DNA from: Agromyces albus
Lineage (GTDB): Bacteria; Actinomycetota; Actinomycetes; Actinomycetales; Microbacteriaceae
Direction of reading: 5' to 3'
Assembly: GCF_030815405.1 (NCBI RefSeq)
Contig: NZ_JAUSWX010000001.1
Coordinates: 3,162,001-3,226,000, forward strand
Length of the DNA: 64,000 nucleotides
Shown here: positions 17,068 to 28,099 of the stretch, piece after piece
Layout: each line of letters starts with the position of its first letter
Numbering within the stretch: position 1 is the stretch's first letter
Notes under the pieces: generated by a model
Databases searched by the model: none
What the model saw: the letters and a program-made list of their open reading frames with translations, nothing else
What the model was told of the DNA's origin: nothing
Made by a program: the position numbers and the translations under genes

Positions 17068-17732
17068 CGACCGAGCAGCACATCACGATCGACGTCGACG
17101 GCACGCCCGTGTCGGGTGTGTACGCGCGCCCAGCGGATTCCGCCGCCACGATCGTCGTCGCCCACGGTGCGGGCGCCGGCATGGAGCATCCGTTCATGGC
17201 CGGCTTCACGCGGGCGCTGAACGACGACGGGTTCGCGACGCTGCGCTTCAACTTCGCCTACCGTGAGGCCGGCCGCCGCTTTCCCGATCGCCCTCCGGCT
17301 GCCATCGCGGCATGGCGGGCGGCGACGGATGCCGCAGCCGCTCGCGGTTCCGAGGGTGAGCCGATCTGGGCCGCGGGCAAGTCCTTCGGCGGCCGCATGG
17401 CCTCGATGGCCGTCGCCGACGGCATGGCCGTCGCCGGACTCATCTACCTCGGCTACCCGCTGCACCCGCCGGGCAAGCCAGAGAAGGCGCGCGACGAGCA
17501 CCTGCCCGGCATCACGGTGCCGATGCTGTTCCTCCAGGGCCGCAACGACCCGTTCGCGATCCCGAACGGGCAGCTCGATGAACTCGTCGCCCGCATCGGC
17601 CCCACCGCCACCCTCGATTGGATCGAGAATGCGAACCACTCATTCGAGGTGAAGGGCGCGAAGCGGCCCGCCGCCGAGGTCGGCGCCGGACTCGCCCCGC
17701 GCGTCACGGAGTTCGTGAGCGGGCACTCGTAG
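17064..17732 (+). CDS. alpha/beta hydrolase (dienelactone hydrolase/KANL3-Tex30-like)
   Basis: A 222-residue hydrolase. The oxyanion-hole region is VVAHGAGAGMEHPFM. The nucleophile elbow reads AAGKSFGGRMAS (Ser in GKSFGG), an Asp lies in LQGRNDPF, and a His in ENANHSFEV completes the triad. This is the small cytosolic family often annotated as alpha/beta hydrolase or dienelactone hydrolase-like; the substrate is unknown. The ATG overlaps the TGA of the DUF2207-like gene, indicating co-translation. Confidence 0.88.
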   Translation: MTTEQHITIDVDGTPVSGVYARPADSAATIVVAHGAGAGMEHPFMAGFTRALNDDGFATLRFNFAYREAGRRFPDRPPAAIAAWRAATDAAAARGSEGEPIWAAGKSFGGRMASMAVADGMAVAGLIYLGYPLHPPGKPEKARDEHLPGITVPMLFLQGRNDPFAIPNGQLDELVARIGPTATLDWIENANHSFEVKGAKRPAAEVGAGLAPRVTEFVSGHS

Positions 17733-17852
17733 TCGCTGGCACCTGCAGTGGGGGCGCACGCAGTGTGGTCAGGGCAGTACCTCGCTCGGTAGCCTGTAAT
17801 TGCTGACCCGGAAGCACGTTCTGCTCGAGTTCCACCGAAAAGATCGGCCGAC

Positions 17853-19250
17853 ATGGTTCAGACAGCGATTCGCGCGACATTCTTCGACTTCATCGACGAT
17901 CCGTGGAAGCACGTCGGTGAAGAACACCGGGCCGCCCGATTCGTCCACGACGGCTTGCTGGTGATCGACGACGGGATGATCGTCGCGTTCGGCGACTACC
18001 AAGACATCTCGGGCGACTATCCGAACGTCGAGGTCACAGAAATCCCGGGCCGTCTGATCACACCGGGTTACATCGATGGGCACATCCACTTCCCGCAGAC
18101 CCGCATGCTCGGTGCCTACGGCGAGCAGTTGCTGCCCTGGCTCGAGAAGTCGGTGTTCCCCGAGGAGATGAGGTACGGCGACCGGGAGTACGCCGAAGAT
18201 GGCGCCAAACGGTTCTTCGACACCCTCCTGGCATCTGGTACGACGACCTGTCAGGCGTTCACGAGCAGCTACAAGGTGACCACCGAAGTGTTCTTCGACG
18301 AGGCAGCGAAACGGAACATGCGGGTGATCGGCGGTCTGACCGGCATCGACAGGTTCGCTCCCGATGACTACCTCGTGACACCCGAGAGCTTCTACGCCGA
18401 CAGCGCAGACCTGATCGATCGGTACTCGGCTGCCGGTCGCAACCTGTACGCCATCACTCCGCGGTTCGGATTGGGCGCCAGCAAGGAGCTGCTCGAGCAA
18501 TGCCGGCGTCTCAAGGAGGCGAATCCGGATCTGTGGGTGAACACGCACATCTCCGAGAATCCGGCTGAGATCCGGGCTGTGCTCGCGGTACATCCGGATT
18601 GCGACGACTATCTCGGCGTCTACGAGAAATACGGCTTGGTCGGTCCGAGGTTCTCGGGCGGCCACGGGATCTGGCTGAGTGACAGCGAGTTCCGGCGGTT
18701 CGCGGCGTCCGGCGCATCCGTCACCTTCTGCCCGTCATCGAACCTGTTCCTCGGGAGCGGTCTGTTCCGACTTGGACGCGCCACGGATCCCGAGCATCGC
18801 GTGAAGCTGTCGTTCGGCACCGACATGGGCGGTGGCAACCGGTTCAGCATGCTGAACGCGCTGGAAGACGCGTACAAGGTCGGGATGCTCAACAACACCC
18901 TTCTCGATGGCAGCGTGAACCCTCGCGAGCAAGACCTCGAGGAAGCCGAACGGAACAAGCTCTCCCCGTATCGCGCGTTCTACTCGATCACGTTGGGTGC
19001 GGCCGAGGCGCTCTCCATCGATGAATGGGTCGGCAACTTCGAGGTCGGCAAGGAGGCCGACTTCGTGGCCCTCGACTGGACTGCCGGTCCGCCCGCGATG
19101 GAGTGGCATCAAAGCCTGCTCGTGGACGAGCACGGGCCGGCCAGCACGGAGGACGCCGCTGCCCTGTTGTTCGGCGTGATGATGGTCGGCGACGAACGGT
19201 GCGTCGACGAGACCTGGATCATGGGTGAGCGCGCCTACAAGAAGGCGTGA
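17853..19250 (+). CDS. guaD: guanine deaminase
   Basis: A 465-residue amidohydrolase that converts guanine to xanthine and ammonia. Zinc ligands are visible: His77 and His79 in PGYIDGHIHFPQT, His232 in NTHISE, His271 in GGHGIW and Asp324 in GTDMGGG. The combination HFPQT, CPSSNLFLGSGLF and GTDMGGG is specific for GuaD within the family. Base composition is lower in GC than the flanks (about 63% in a hand-counted 60-base sample at 18301) and the CGGATGCC signature is absent. It lies 4 bp upstream of the ABM-domain membrane protein, apparently in one operon. Confidence 0.9.
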   Translation: MVQTAIRATFFDFIDDPWKHVGEEHRAARFVHDGLLVIDDGMIVAFGDYQDISGDYPNVEVTEIPGRLITPGYIDGHIHFPQTRMLGAYGEQLLPWLEKSVFPEEMRYGDREYAEDGAKRFFDTLLASGTTTCQAFTSSYKVTTEVFFDEAAKRNMRVIGGLTGIDRFAPDDYLVTPESFYADSADLIDRYSAAGRNLYAITPRFGLGASKELLEQCRRLKEANPDLWVNTHISENPAEIRAVLAVHPDCDDYLGVYEKYGLVGPRFSGGHGIWLSDSEFRRFAASGASVTFCPSSNLFLGSGLFRLGRATDPEHRVKLSFGTDMGGGNRFSMLNALEDAYKVGMLNNTLLDGSVNPREQDLEEAERNKLSPYRAFYSITLGAAEALSIDEWVGNFEVGKEADFVALDWTAGPPAMEWHQSLLVDEHGPASTEDAAALLFGVMMVGDERCVDETWIMGERAYKKA

Positions 19251-19253
19251 TCC

Positions 19254-20186
19254 ATGCCGGCGAACCTGATCATCCATCGCCGTGTCGCCGACGCTGATCA
19301 TCCCGCGTACGCAGAATGGGAGAAGCGGGTTGGCGATGCGTTATCGTCCTGGCCGGGATACCTCGATCGTTGGGTTCTGCCGCCGACGCCGCCCGGCCAG
19401 GTCGACTGGATCACGGCCCAGCGGTTCTCGACCGTCGACGCTGCTCGCGGATGGTTGCACAGCGCGGAACGTGGTGCGCTCCTCCGAGATGCAGACCCGA
19501 TGTTCGTGGGAAACGACAACGTCCAGCTCTACACAGGTGATCATGAGGAACGCTCGGAGTTGGTGTCTGCGGTGATCGCCACTCGGCTGCCGGCGGAACG
19601 AGAACACGACTTCCTCGAGTGGCAGAGCGAGGTGATGGAGGCGGAGTCGCGGTTTGAAGGCTTCCGCGGCCACCGTCTGCAAGCCCCGGCGCCGGGGCTG
19701 AGCGACGACTGGGTGATGCATCTTTCGTTCGACACCGACGAGCACCTGTCGGCATGGCTCCAGTCGGACGAGCGGCAGGAGCTCCTGGCGAAAGGCTCGG
19801 CGTTCAACGAGAACATGTCGCTCACTCGATCCGCGGTCGGCTTCGGGTTCTGGGCACCGGGCCCGGGTGCTGACGATCCGGTGTTCAAGAACAACCTGCT
19901 CGTGCTGTTGATGCTGTATCCACTCGTCTACCTCTGGGGATACTTCGTGAGCGCACCCCTCATCGACAGTCACGGCGTGCCGATCTGGCTGTCGTTGTTC
20001 ATCGGCAATCTCGTGAGCACGCAACTCCTCGGCTGGTTTCTCGTGCCGTGGGTGTTCGCCCGATTCTCCTGGTGGCTCGACGGCGGTGCCTCTCGGGGCG
20101 CCCGCGTGCTCGGATACGGCGCGGTCGTCACGCTGTACGTCGTGTCGATGGCGCTCTACGCGTGGTTGCTCGCGATTCGCGGCTGA
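19254..20186 (+). CDS. double ABM-domain protein with C-terminal membrane domain
   Basis: A 310-residue protein. Two tandem antibiotic-biosynthesis-monooxygenase-like (ABM, dimeric ferredoxin-like) domains occupy about residues 1-90 and 96-190; both have a short strand, a central WxxxV helix and a final Ser-Asp/Glu-Glu-Arg helix (LHSAERGALLRDAD, LQSDERQELLAKGS). About residues 210-308 hold three membrane segments (LVLLMLYPLVYLWGYFV is the first). Membrane-fused ABM proteins are known but without an assigned reaction. Coupling to guanine deaminase suggests a role with purine breakdown or simple co-transfer. GC content is low, as in guaD. Confidence 0.78.
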   Translation: MPANLIIHRRVADADHPAYAEWEKRVGDALSSWPGYLDRWVLPPTPPGQVDWITAQRFSTVDAARGWLHSAERGALLRDADPMFVGNDNVQLYTGDHEERSELVSAVIATRLPAEREHDFLEWQSEVMEAESRFEGFRGHRLQAPAPGLSDDWVMHLSFDTDEHLSAWLQSDERQELLAKGSAFNENMSLTRSAVGFGFWAPGPGADDPVFKNNLLVLLMLYPLVYLWGYFVSAPLIDSHGVPIWLSLFIGNLVSTQLLGWFLVPWVFARFSWWLDGGASRGARVLGYGAVVTLYVVSMALYAWLLAIRG

Positions 20187-20205
20187 CGCCTGCCGTCGCA
20201 CTGGA

Positions 20206-20592
20206 TCACGGGGATCCCAGCACGTCGGGCTGAGAGCCGTCCTCTGCGAACCGCAGCGCCAGCGCCGTCCCGATCTCGTAGTGGCGCAACAGGAAGGCGC
20301 GCTCGTCGAGCCGCTTGCGCCGGAGCCAGGAAGTGACCTCGTCATTGCACTTGCTCGCGTTGCACGAGCCGCAGGCGGGAGCGATGTTGTCGAGCGTGTA
20401 GCGGCCGCCGCGTGAGATCGGCAGCACGCAGTCACGCTGCAGCGGCTTGTCGGTCGCGCCGCAATAGGCGCAGCCGTTCCACGCGTCCTTGAGCGCGGTC
20501 CACTGCTCGTCGCTGAGGTCGTGCGTGACGCGTGCCATCCGGCGTTTGCGGCGTCGCGCGTACGTCGCCTTGCGCGTGCGGTTGACGACCAT
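20206..20592 (-). CDS. HNH-fold protein with Cys replacing the first HNH His
   Basis: A 128-residue basic protein. The start ATG 20592 is preceded by TACGCT six bases upstream (leaderless type). CAYCG (Cys41, Cys44) and CGSCNASK (Cys74, Cys77) form the zinc knuckles of an HNH endonuclease. The first catalytic position, normally Asp-His, reads Asp54-Cys55 in RDCVLPISRGG, while Asn69 is kept. It may be a non-canonical or inactive nuclease, or a DNA-binding relative. It is not near any restriction gene. Confidence 0.82.
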   Translation of the reverse strand: MVVNRTRKATYARRRKRRMARVTHDLSDEQWTALKDAWNGCAYCGATDKPLQRDCVLPISRGGRYTLDNIAPACGSCNASKCNDEVTSWLRRKRLDERAFLLRHYEIGTALALRFAEDGSQPDVLGSP

Positions 20593-20598
20593 GGCGCC

Positions 20599-20604
20599 AG
20601 CGTA
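20599..20604 (-). promoter_or_regulatory. -10 box for leaderless HNH gene
   Basis: Read leftward, TACGCT, six bases, then the ATG at 20592. This decides the start against longer in-frame options. Confidence 0.55.
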
Positions 20605-20647
20605 ACCCCGCAGGGTCCGGTGGCCGGGTAGCACCACGGGCGCGGAG

Positions 20648-22948
<2,301 letters not shown>

Positions 22949-23208
22949 GCGTTCTGCTCCCCGTGTCCGAGGTCGATTCAAGCACGACCGGGTGACGTCC
23001 GCGCGGAATCGCGGCGGATCGCGGCGCCGGTGAAGATCCGGTTGCTGCCGAGGTGAGTCGGGCGACGTGTCGTTGTTCGGTGCAACGGCCATCGTCGCGA
23101 ATGCCGGGGTCGTCCACGATGGGGAGGGCTGCCCGGGATCTCAGGCGACAGATATTACGGTCCGGAGAACTCGGCCGGAACGCCCGATTCAGGCGCCGCC
23201 GGCGAGCG

Positions 23209-23214
23209 TACGCT
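23209..23214 (+). promoter_or_regulatory. -10 box for leaderless start at 23221
   Basis: TACGCT, six bases, then ATG 23221; supports this start over a longer upstream frame. Confidence 0.55.
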
Positions 23215-23220
23215 GAGGCC

Positions 23221-24837
23221 ATGCCCGACACGAACGGCCGCGCGCGGCGATGGCCGCTGCCCGCTGCAGCGGGGGTGGCATCCGTCGCCTTCGGAGCCGG
23301 CGTCGGCGAGCTCGCCGCCGCGCTGCTCGCCCCCGCCTCGAGCCCGTTCGTCGTCGTCGGCTCGCTGCTCATCGATATCGCGCCGCCGTGGGCGAAGGAT
23401 GCCGCGATCGCCCTGTTCGGCCTGGCCGACAAGGCCGCGCTGCTCATCGGCATCGGCATCGTGGCACTGCTCCTCGCCGCCGTCGCCGGAGTGCTCGAGC
23501 AGCGCCGGCCACCGCTCGGACGCATCATCATCGGCCTCTTCGGGGTCGTCGGCGCGGTGGCGGCGTCGACGCGCGCCGGGTCGTCGCTGCTCGCGATCGC
23601 CCCCTCGGCCGTCGCGGCGATCGCGGGCGTGCTGGCCCTCACCTTCCTCGTGCGACGGCTGCCGGTGACGGATGCCGCAGAGCCGGCCGCGCCCGCAGCG
23701 CTGGAGGTACCCTCGGAGCCCGCCGCACCTGCTGCACCCGCCGACCTCGACGACCGAACCGAACCCGGCGGCCTCGACCGTCGTCGCTTCCTCGGCTGGG
23801 CCGGCGGCGCGGCCGCCCTCGGCGCGCTCGCTGCGCTCGGCGGCTACGCGCTGCAGGCGGGCTCGCGCGCCGTGACGGCCGTGCGCGAGGCGATCACCCT
23901 GCCGCGGGCCGCGAAGACGGCCAGCGTTCCGGCGAGCGCGGAACTCGGGCTCGACGGCCTCGCCCGGGTGATCACGCCGAACGCCGAGTTCTACCGGATC
24001 GACACCGCCCTCGCCGTGCCCAACGTCGACCCGGGCGGCTGGAGCCTGCGCATCCACGGCATGGTCGAGCGAGAGGTCACGATCACGTGGGACGAGCTGC
24101 TCGCCCTGCCGCTCGAGGAGAGCGCCACGACGCTCGCGTGCGTCTCGAACGAGGTGGGCGGCAGCCTCATCGGCAATGCCGTGTGGCTGGGGCATCCGAT
24201 CCGCGAACTGCTCGCCCGAGCCGCTCCCACCGCCGACGCCGACATGGTGCTCTCGCGCAGCGTCGACGGGTTCACGGCGAGCACCCCGCTGCAGGTGCTG
24301 CAGGACGACCGCGACGCGATCCTCGCGGTGGGGATGAACGGCGAGCCGCTGCCTCCTGAGCACGGGTTCCCGGTGCGCATGGTCGTGCCGGGCCTGTACG
24401 GATATGTCTCGGCGACGAAGTGGGTCGTCGAGCTCGAGGTCACGCGGTTCGACGCGGCATCCGCCTACTGGACCGACCGCGGCTGGAGCGAGCGTGGGCC
24501 CATCAAGATCTCGTCGCGCATCGACGTGCCGCGCCCCGGGCAGTCGCTCGACGCCGGCCCGCTCGTGATCGCGGGCGTCGCGTGGCACCAGCACACCGGC
24601 ATCTCGCGCGTCGAGGTCCAGATCGACGACGGCCCGTGGGCCGACGCGACCCTCGCCACCGCGATCTCGATCGACACGTGGGTGCAGTGGCGCTACGACT
24701 GGGATGCCGCGGCGGGCTCGCACCTCGTGCGCGTGCGGGCCACCGGCGCCGATGGCGAGGTGCAGACCGCAGAGCGGCAGGGCGTCGTGCCCGACGGCGC
24801 GACGGGCCTGCACGAGGTCCGCGTCGAGGTCCGCTGA
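23221..24837 (+). CDS. membrane-anchored sulfite-oxidase-family molybdoenzyme
   Basis: A 538-residue protein. Residues 10-145 hold about four membrane helices, residues 150-180 an Ala/Pro linker. Then LDRRRFLGWAGGAA (about 186-197), a twin-arginine-like signal, is followed by a hydrophobic segment. The catalytic part has the molybdenum-ligand Cys307 in TLACVSNEVGG, PVRMVVPGLYGYVSAKW-like sequence near residue 390, and a C-terminal Ig-like dimerisation domain. This is the YedY/SUOX fold, probably acting outside the membrane on an unknown reductant or oxide. An internal Tat motif after membrane helices is notable. No heme partner is adjacent. Confidence 0.85.
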   Translation: MPDTNGRARRWPLPAAAGVASVAFGAGVGELAAALLAPASSPFVVVGSLLIDIAPPWAKDAAIALFGLADKAALLIGIGIVALLLAAVAGVLEQRRPPLGRIIIGLFGVVGAVAASTRAGSSLLAIAPSAVAAIAGVLALTFLVRRLPVTDAAEPAAPAALEVPSEPAAPAAPADLDDRTEPGGLDRRRFLGWAGGAAALGALAALGGYALQAGSRAVTAVREAITLPRAAKTASVPASAELGLDGLARVITPNAEFYRIDTALAVPNVDPGGWSLRIHGMVEREVTITWDELLALPLEESATTLACVSNEVGGSLIGNAVWLGHPIRELLARAAPTADADMVLSRSVDGFTASTPLQVLQDDRDAILAVGMNGEPLPPEHGFPVRMVVPGLYGYVSATKWVVELEVTRFDAASAYWTDRGWSERGPIKISSRIDVPRPGQSLDAGPLVIAGVAWHQHTGISRVEVQIDDGPWADATLATAISIDTWVQWRYDWDAAAGSHLVRVRATGADGEVQTAERQGVVPDGATGLHEVRVEVR

Positions 24838-24882
24838 CCGAGCACACGAGCGATCCGTCCAGGTGAGCTGAGCGACGCACCC

Positions 24883-25791
24883 TCACCCGCCGTCGAGCGT
24901 CCCCTCGAGTAGCGCGCCGGGCTTGTAGACGGCGCAGAGCACGACTCGATCACCCGATTCCCACTCCTCTCTCGAGGGGAGGAACCGCTCGATGGCGAGT
25001 TCGGATGCGTCGGCCCGTTCACCGACCTTCCCGGTGAAGGCATCGTCGCACCGTTCGGCTGCCGTGGCATCGATGGCGTCAACCGAGTACGGAGCCGCCG
25101 GCAGCGACTCGACGTGGAGCGTCTCGTACCCGTGCGGTGCATCGCACCAGACGGTCAGGGCGGTGCGTCCGTCGGAGTTGGTGAAGCAGTCCCCGACCGA
25201 GAGCGCTCGAATGTCGACCGCTTGCCCGTATTCCGCCGTCGAGCCGTCCCAAGCGTCGATTCGCGGCATCCCGTCGGTCGCACCGATCCATTCCCACGCG
25301 GTCGCCGAGACACCGGACTGGGTCTGCACCGTCACGGGTGCGAAGAGGCCGGACTCGAGCGCCGTCTGCTCACGCATGAACGCGTCCGCCGTGTCGGGGT
25401 CGAGCGTGAGAACAAAGCCCGGAATCTCTCCACCGGGCTCGAACTTCGCCGCGGGATATCCAAGGCCCGAGTCGTAGAGCAGGCCTTCGACGACGGCTCG
25501 GGTCGACGACTCGACGTACTCCTTGATCTCGCCGTACCGGGACTCGCCCGGCATCGACGACCCGTAGGTGAATACGCGCACTGCGGTGCTGTCGGTGGAC
25601 GTCGTCGCCGGGGCGGGCGGCGCGTCATTCCGAGGAAGGCCGACGAAGACCCCGATCGCCGTGACCGCGACGGCGGCGACGCCGGCCATTGCCGAGATTC
25701 CTGCTGGTGTCCACCAGCTGCGGTGACCGGCAGGCCCCGCCGATGTCTCAACGGCGGACGGTGCGGGATCTGGCGAGTCGGGATTCGACAT
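24883..25791 (-). CDS. membrane protein with septum-formation-like extracellular domain
   Basis: A 302-residue protein starting at ATG 25791 with GAGGTG upstream. A cytoplasmic Pro/Ala-rich tail is followed by one membrane helix (about residues 31-50) and an extracellular domain. The segment VGDCFTNSDGRTALTVWCDAPHGYE and a later CDDAF with VVLCAVY resemble the actinobacterial septum-formation domain, with four Cys that probably form disulfides. A cell-envelope role is likely; the precise role is unknown. Convergent with the molybdoenzyme gene. Confidence 0.68.
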   Translation of the reverse strand: MSNPDSPDPAPSAVETSAGPAGHRSWWTPAGISAMAGVAAVAVTAIGVFVGLPRNDAPPAPATTSTDSTAVRVFTYGSSMPGESRYGEIKEYVESSTRAVVEGLLYDSGLGYPAAKFEPGGEIPGFVLTLDPDTADAFMREQTALESGLFAPVTVQTQSGVSATAWEWIGATDGMPRIDAWDGSTAEYGQAVDIRALSVGDCFTNSDGRTALTVWCDAPHGYETLHVESLPAAPYSVDAIDATAAERCDDAFTGKVGERADASELAIERFLPSREEWESGDRVVLCAVYKPGALLEGTLDGG

Positions 25792-25923
25792 GGAGCACCT
25801 CGAGCGATCTTCGGACGTTCGGCGTCGAAGAGAGCTGTCGCATCGTCGCCGCGGCGTCCGCCGGATGCGCTCAGCATATGCCCGCGCCTCGGTGATCCGG
25901 GAGGTTTCCCACTGGGGCGGCAC

Positions 25924-26316
25924 TCAGTCCGGGAACGACTCGAGGTGCTCTCGCGCCAACCGCGCGGGCGCCCTGGCGAGCCACGCCTCGGCGATGACCT
26001 CCGAGAGCCGGCGGCGAGAGATCCGATCCAGCCGGATGAGCACGATGGGCCAGCCGTCGAAGTGCCGGGTCGTGAAGAAGACCGACCTGTCGTCGGCGAT
26101 GAGGGCGTGCTTGACCGCCTCGTCCTCCACGCGGGCAGCGAGCACGGGGCCGCCCTGTGCGTCGAGGTGCAACTCTTCGAGGTCCGCGCGGCGCAAGTGC
26201 CGCTCCCACACGAAAGCCTTGTGGTGCACCCGCCAGTGCGCCTCGCCCCGACTCAGGCTTTCACTCGTGTCGGGCAGGGCGAGGGCGAGCTCGCGAACGT
26301 CGTCCCAGGCGGCCAT
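25924..26316 (-). CDS. MmcQ/YjbR-family protein
   Basis: A 130-residue small protein with the family pattern ALPDTSES near the N-terminus, VHHKAFVWER, FFTTRHFDGWPIVLIRLD and a C-terminal helix (EVIAEAWLARAPARLAREH). The fold is double-wing DNA-binding-like, though the biochemical role is not settled. TATGGT lies six bases before the ATG, suggesting a leaderless message. Confidence 0.88.
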   Translation of the reverse strand: MAAWDDVRELALALPDTSESLSRGEAHWRVHHKAFVWERHLRRADLEELHLDAQGGPVLAARVEDEAVKHALIADDRSVFFTTRHFDGWPIVLIRLDRISRRRLSEVIAEAWLARAPARLAREHLESFPD

Positions 26317-26322
26317 GCCGAA

Positions 26323-26328
26323 ACCATA
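26323..26328 (-). promoter_or_regulatory. -10 box for leaderless MmcQ/YjbR gene
   Basis: Read leftward, TATGGT, six bases, then ATG 26316. Confidence 0.5.
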
Positions 26329-26335
26329 CGCCGCT

Positions 26336-28099
26336 TCACCGAATGTCGCGCCTCCTACCCACCGTCGCAGCAGCGAGCGGCGGGGTGCTCGGCGGCGGGA
26401 TGCGGCGGGAGCCTGTCGCCTCGAACGCGGCCGCGAGGGCGAGCAGGGCCGTGTCGTCGTAGGCGCGTCCGGCGAACGTGAGGCCCACCGGTATCCGGAT
26501 GTCGCTCATCAACCCCATCGGCACGGTCACGGTCGGGATGCCGAGGTGCCGCGGCACGAGGTTGCCGTTCGCGACCCACACGCCGTTGCGCCAGCCGAGG
26601 TCGGCGGATGCCTCGTTCACGTCCATGTCGGCCGAGCCGACGTCGGCGACCGCGGGGAAGACCACGGCGTCGAGGCCGAGGGAATCCATCCACTCCTCGA
26701 GGTCGAGGCGGCGGGTCTCCTCGAGGCCGCGGATGCCGACCTCGAGCTCGGGCATGTCGGCGAAGGTGGTGTCGGGGTGCGCGCGCGCCCACTCCGGATA
26801 CTCGGCGATGGCGTCGTCGAAGCCCGTGTAGCGGTCGGGCAGCGCGCCCTCGGGATGCGGGAAGATGCGCGCGCCGTCGACCTCGGCGAGCGAGTGCAGC
26901 GCGGGGTCGCCGTTCGCCTCGAGGAAGTCGTTCCACGCCCACGCCGACAGGTCGACGATCTCGCGGTGCAGGTACTCGGGCGAGACGAGTCCGCGCGTCG
27001 CGATGGTGGGCGCACCTGGACGATCGCCCTCGTAGTTCGACACGACCGGGAAGTCGACCTCGACCACCTCGGCGCCGGCGACCTCCAGATCGCGGCAAGC
27101 CGCCTCCCAGAGCTCGATGACGGATGCCCGTGTCTCGATGCGCCGGCCGGTGGATCCGCCGATCCCCGGGGTGCGTCCGGGCTCGGCGGTGCCCGCGCCG
27201 GGATCCGCGTTGAGGTACATGCGCGGCACGCCGAATCGCTTGCCCGCGAGCGCGAGGCGACGGCGGGCGAGGGAGCGGTACGACGGCGGGCGCACCGCCG
27301 ACGCGGCCGGGATCCTGATCCACGGTTGCACCCGCCAGAAGTCTCCACGGGCATCGGGGTCGTCGGCGACGATGACGTCGAGCACCTCGAGCAGGTCGGC
27401 CATGGTGCGCGTGTGCGGCACGACGACGTCCATCGTCGGCACGAGCGGCCAGTTGCCGCGCACCGAGATGACGCCCCTCGAGGGGGTGTACGCGCAGAGC
27501 GCGTTGTTCGAGGCGGGCGCACGGCCCGACGACCAGGTCTCCTCGCCGAGGCCGAACGCGGCGAAGCTCGCCGCAGTCGCCGTGCCCGACCCGTTCGAGG
27601 AGCCCGACCCGAACGCCGCGGTGAGGTAGTCGGCGTTGTACGGACTCTCGGCACGGCCGTAGACGCCCCGCTGCATGCCGCCGTTGGCCATCGGCGGCAT
27701 GTTCGTGAGTCCGATGAGCACCGCGCCCGCCGCGCGGAGTCGCTCGATCGTGAACGCGTCGCGCTGGGCGACGAGGTGCTCGAACGCGGGGCTGCCGGCT
27801 GCGGCGGTGAGTCCGCGGGCGAGGTAACTGTCCTTGGCGGTGTACGGGATGCCGTCGAGCGGCCCGAAGGTCTCGCCACGGGCGCGTCGGGCGTCGGATG
27901 CCCGAGCGTCGACGAGCGCGTCGGGATTCAGCACGACGACCGCGTTGAGCGCCGTCGACGTGCCAGGACGGTCGTACGCCTCGATGCGGTCGAGGTACGC
28001 CTGCGTCAGTTCGACGCTCGTGATGCGCCCTGCCTCGAGCGCGGCACGCAGGTCGGCAATGGATGCCTCGACGACGTCGAGCGGCTCCCCCGCAGTCAT
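26336..28099 (-). CDS. amidase-signature hydrolase
   Basis: A 587-residue amidase-signature enzyme with the Ser-cisSer-Lys triad: Lys89 (PYTAKDSY), Ser168 (GSGSSNGSG) and nucleophile Ser191 (EETWSSGRAPAS). The usual GTDTGGSIR is altered to GEETWSSGR, so the oxyanion/substrate loop is unusual. Its ATG overlaps the stop of the deiminase gene (ATGA). In agmatine breakdown the second step, N-carbamoylputrescine hydrolysis, is normally done by a nitrilase-fold AguB; this unrelated amidase could take a similar role on a carbamoyl or other amide. The substrate is uncertain. Confidence 0.85.
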   Translation of the reverse strand: MTAGEPLDVVEASIADLRAALEAGRITSVELTQAYLDRIEAYDRPGTSTALNAVVVLNPDALVDARASDARRARGETFGPLDGIPYTAKDSYLARGLTAAAGSPAFEHLVAQRDAFTIERLRAAGAVLIGLTNMPPMANGGMQRGVYGRAESPYNADYLTAAFGSGSSNGSGTATAASFAAFGLGEETWSSGRAPASNNALCAYTPSRGVISVRGNWPLVPTMDVVVPHTRTMADLLEVLDVIVADDPDARGDFWRVQPWIRIPAASAVRPPSYRSLARRRLALAGKRFGVPRMYLNADPGAGTAEPGRTPGIGGSTGRRIETRASVIELWEAACRDLEVAGAEVVEVDFPVVSNYEGDRPGAPTIATRGLVSPEYLHREIVDLSAWAWNDFLEANGDPALHSLAEVDGARIFPHPEGALPDRYTGFDDAIAEYPEWARAHPDTTFADMPELEVGIRGLEETRRLDLEEWMDSLGLDAVVFPAVADVGSADMDVNEASADLGWRNGVWVANGNLVPRHLGIPTVTVPMGLMSDIRIPVGLTFAGRAYDDTALLALAAAFEATGSRRIPPPSTPPLAAATVGRRRDIR

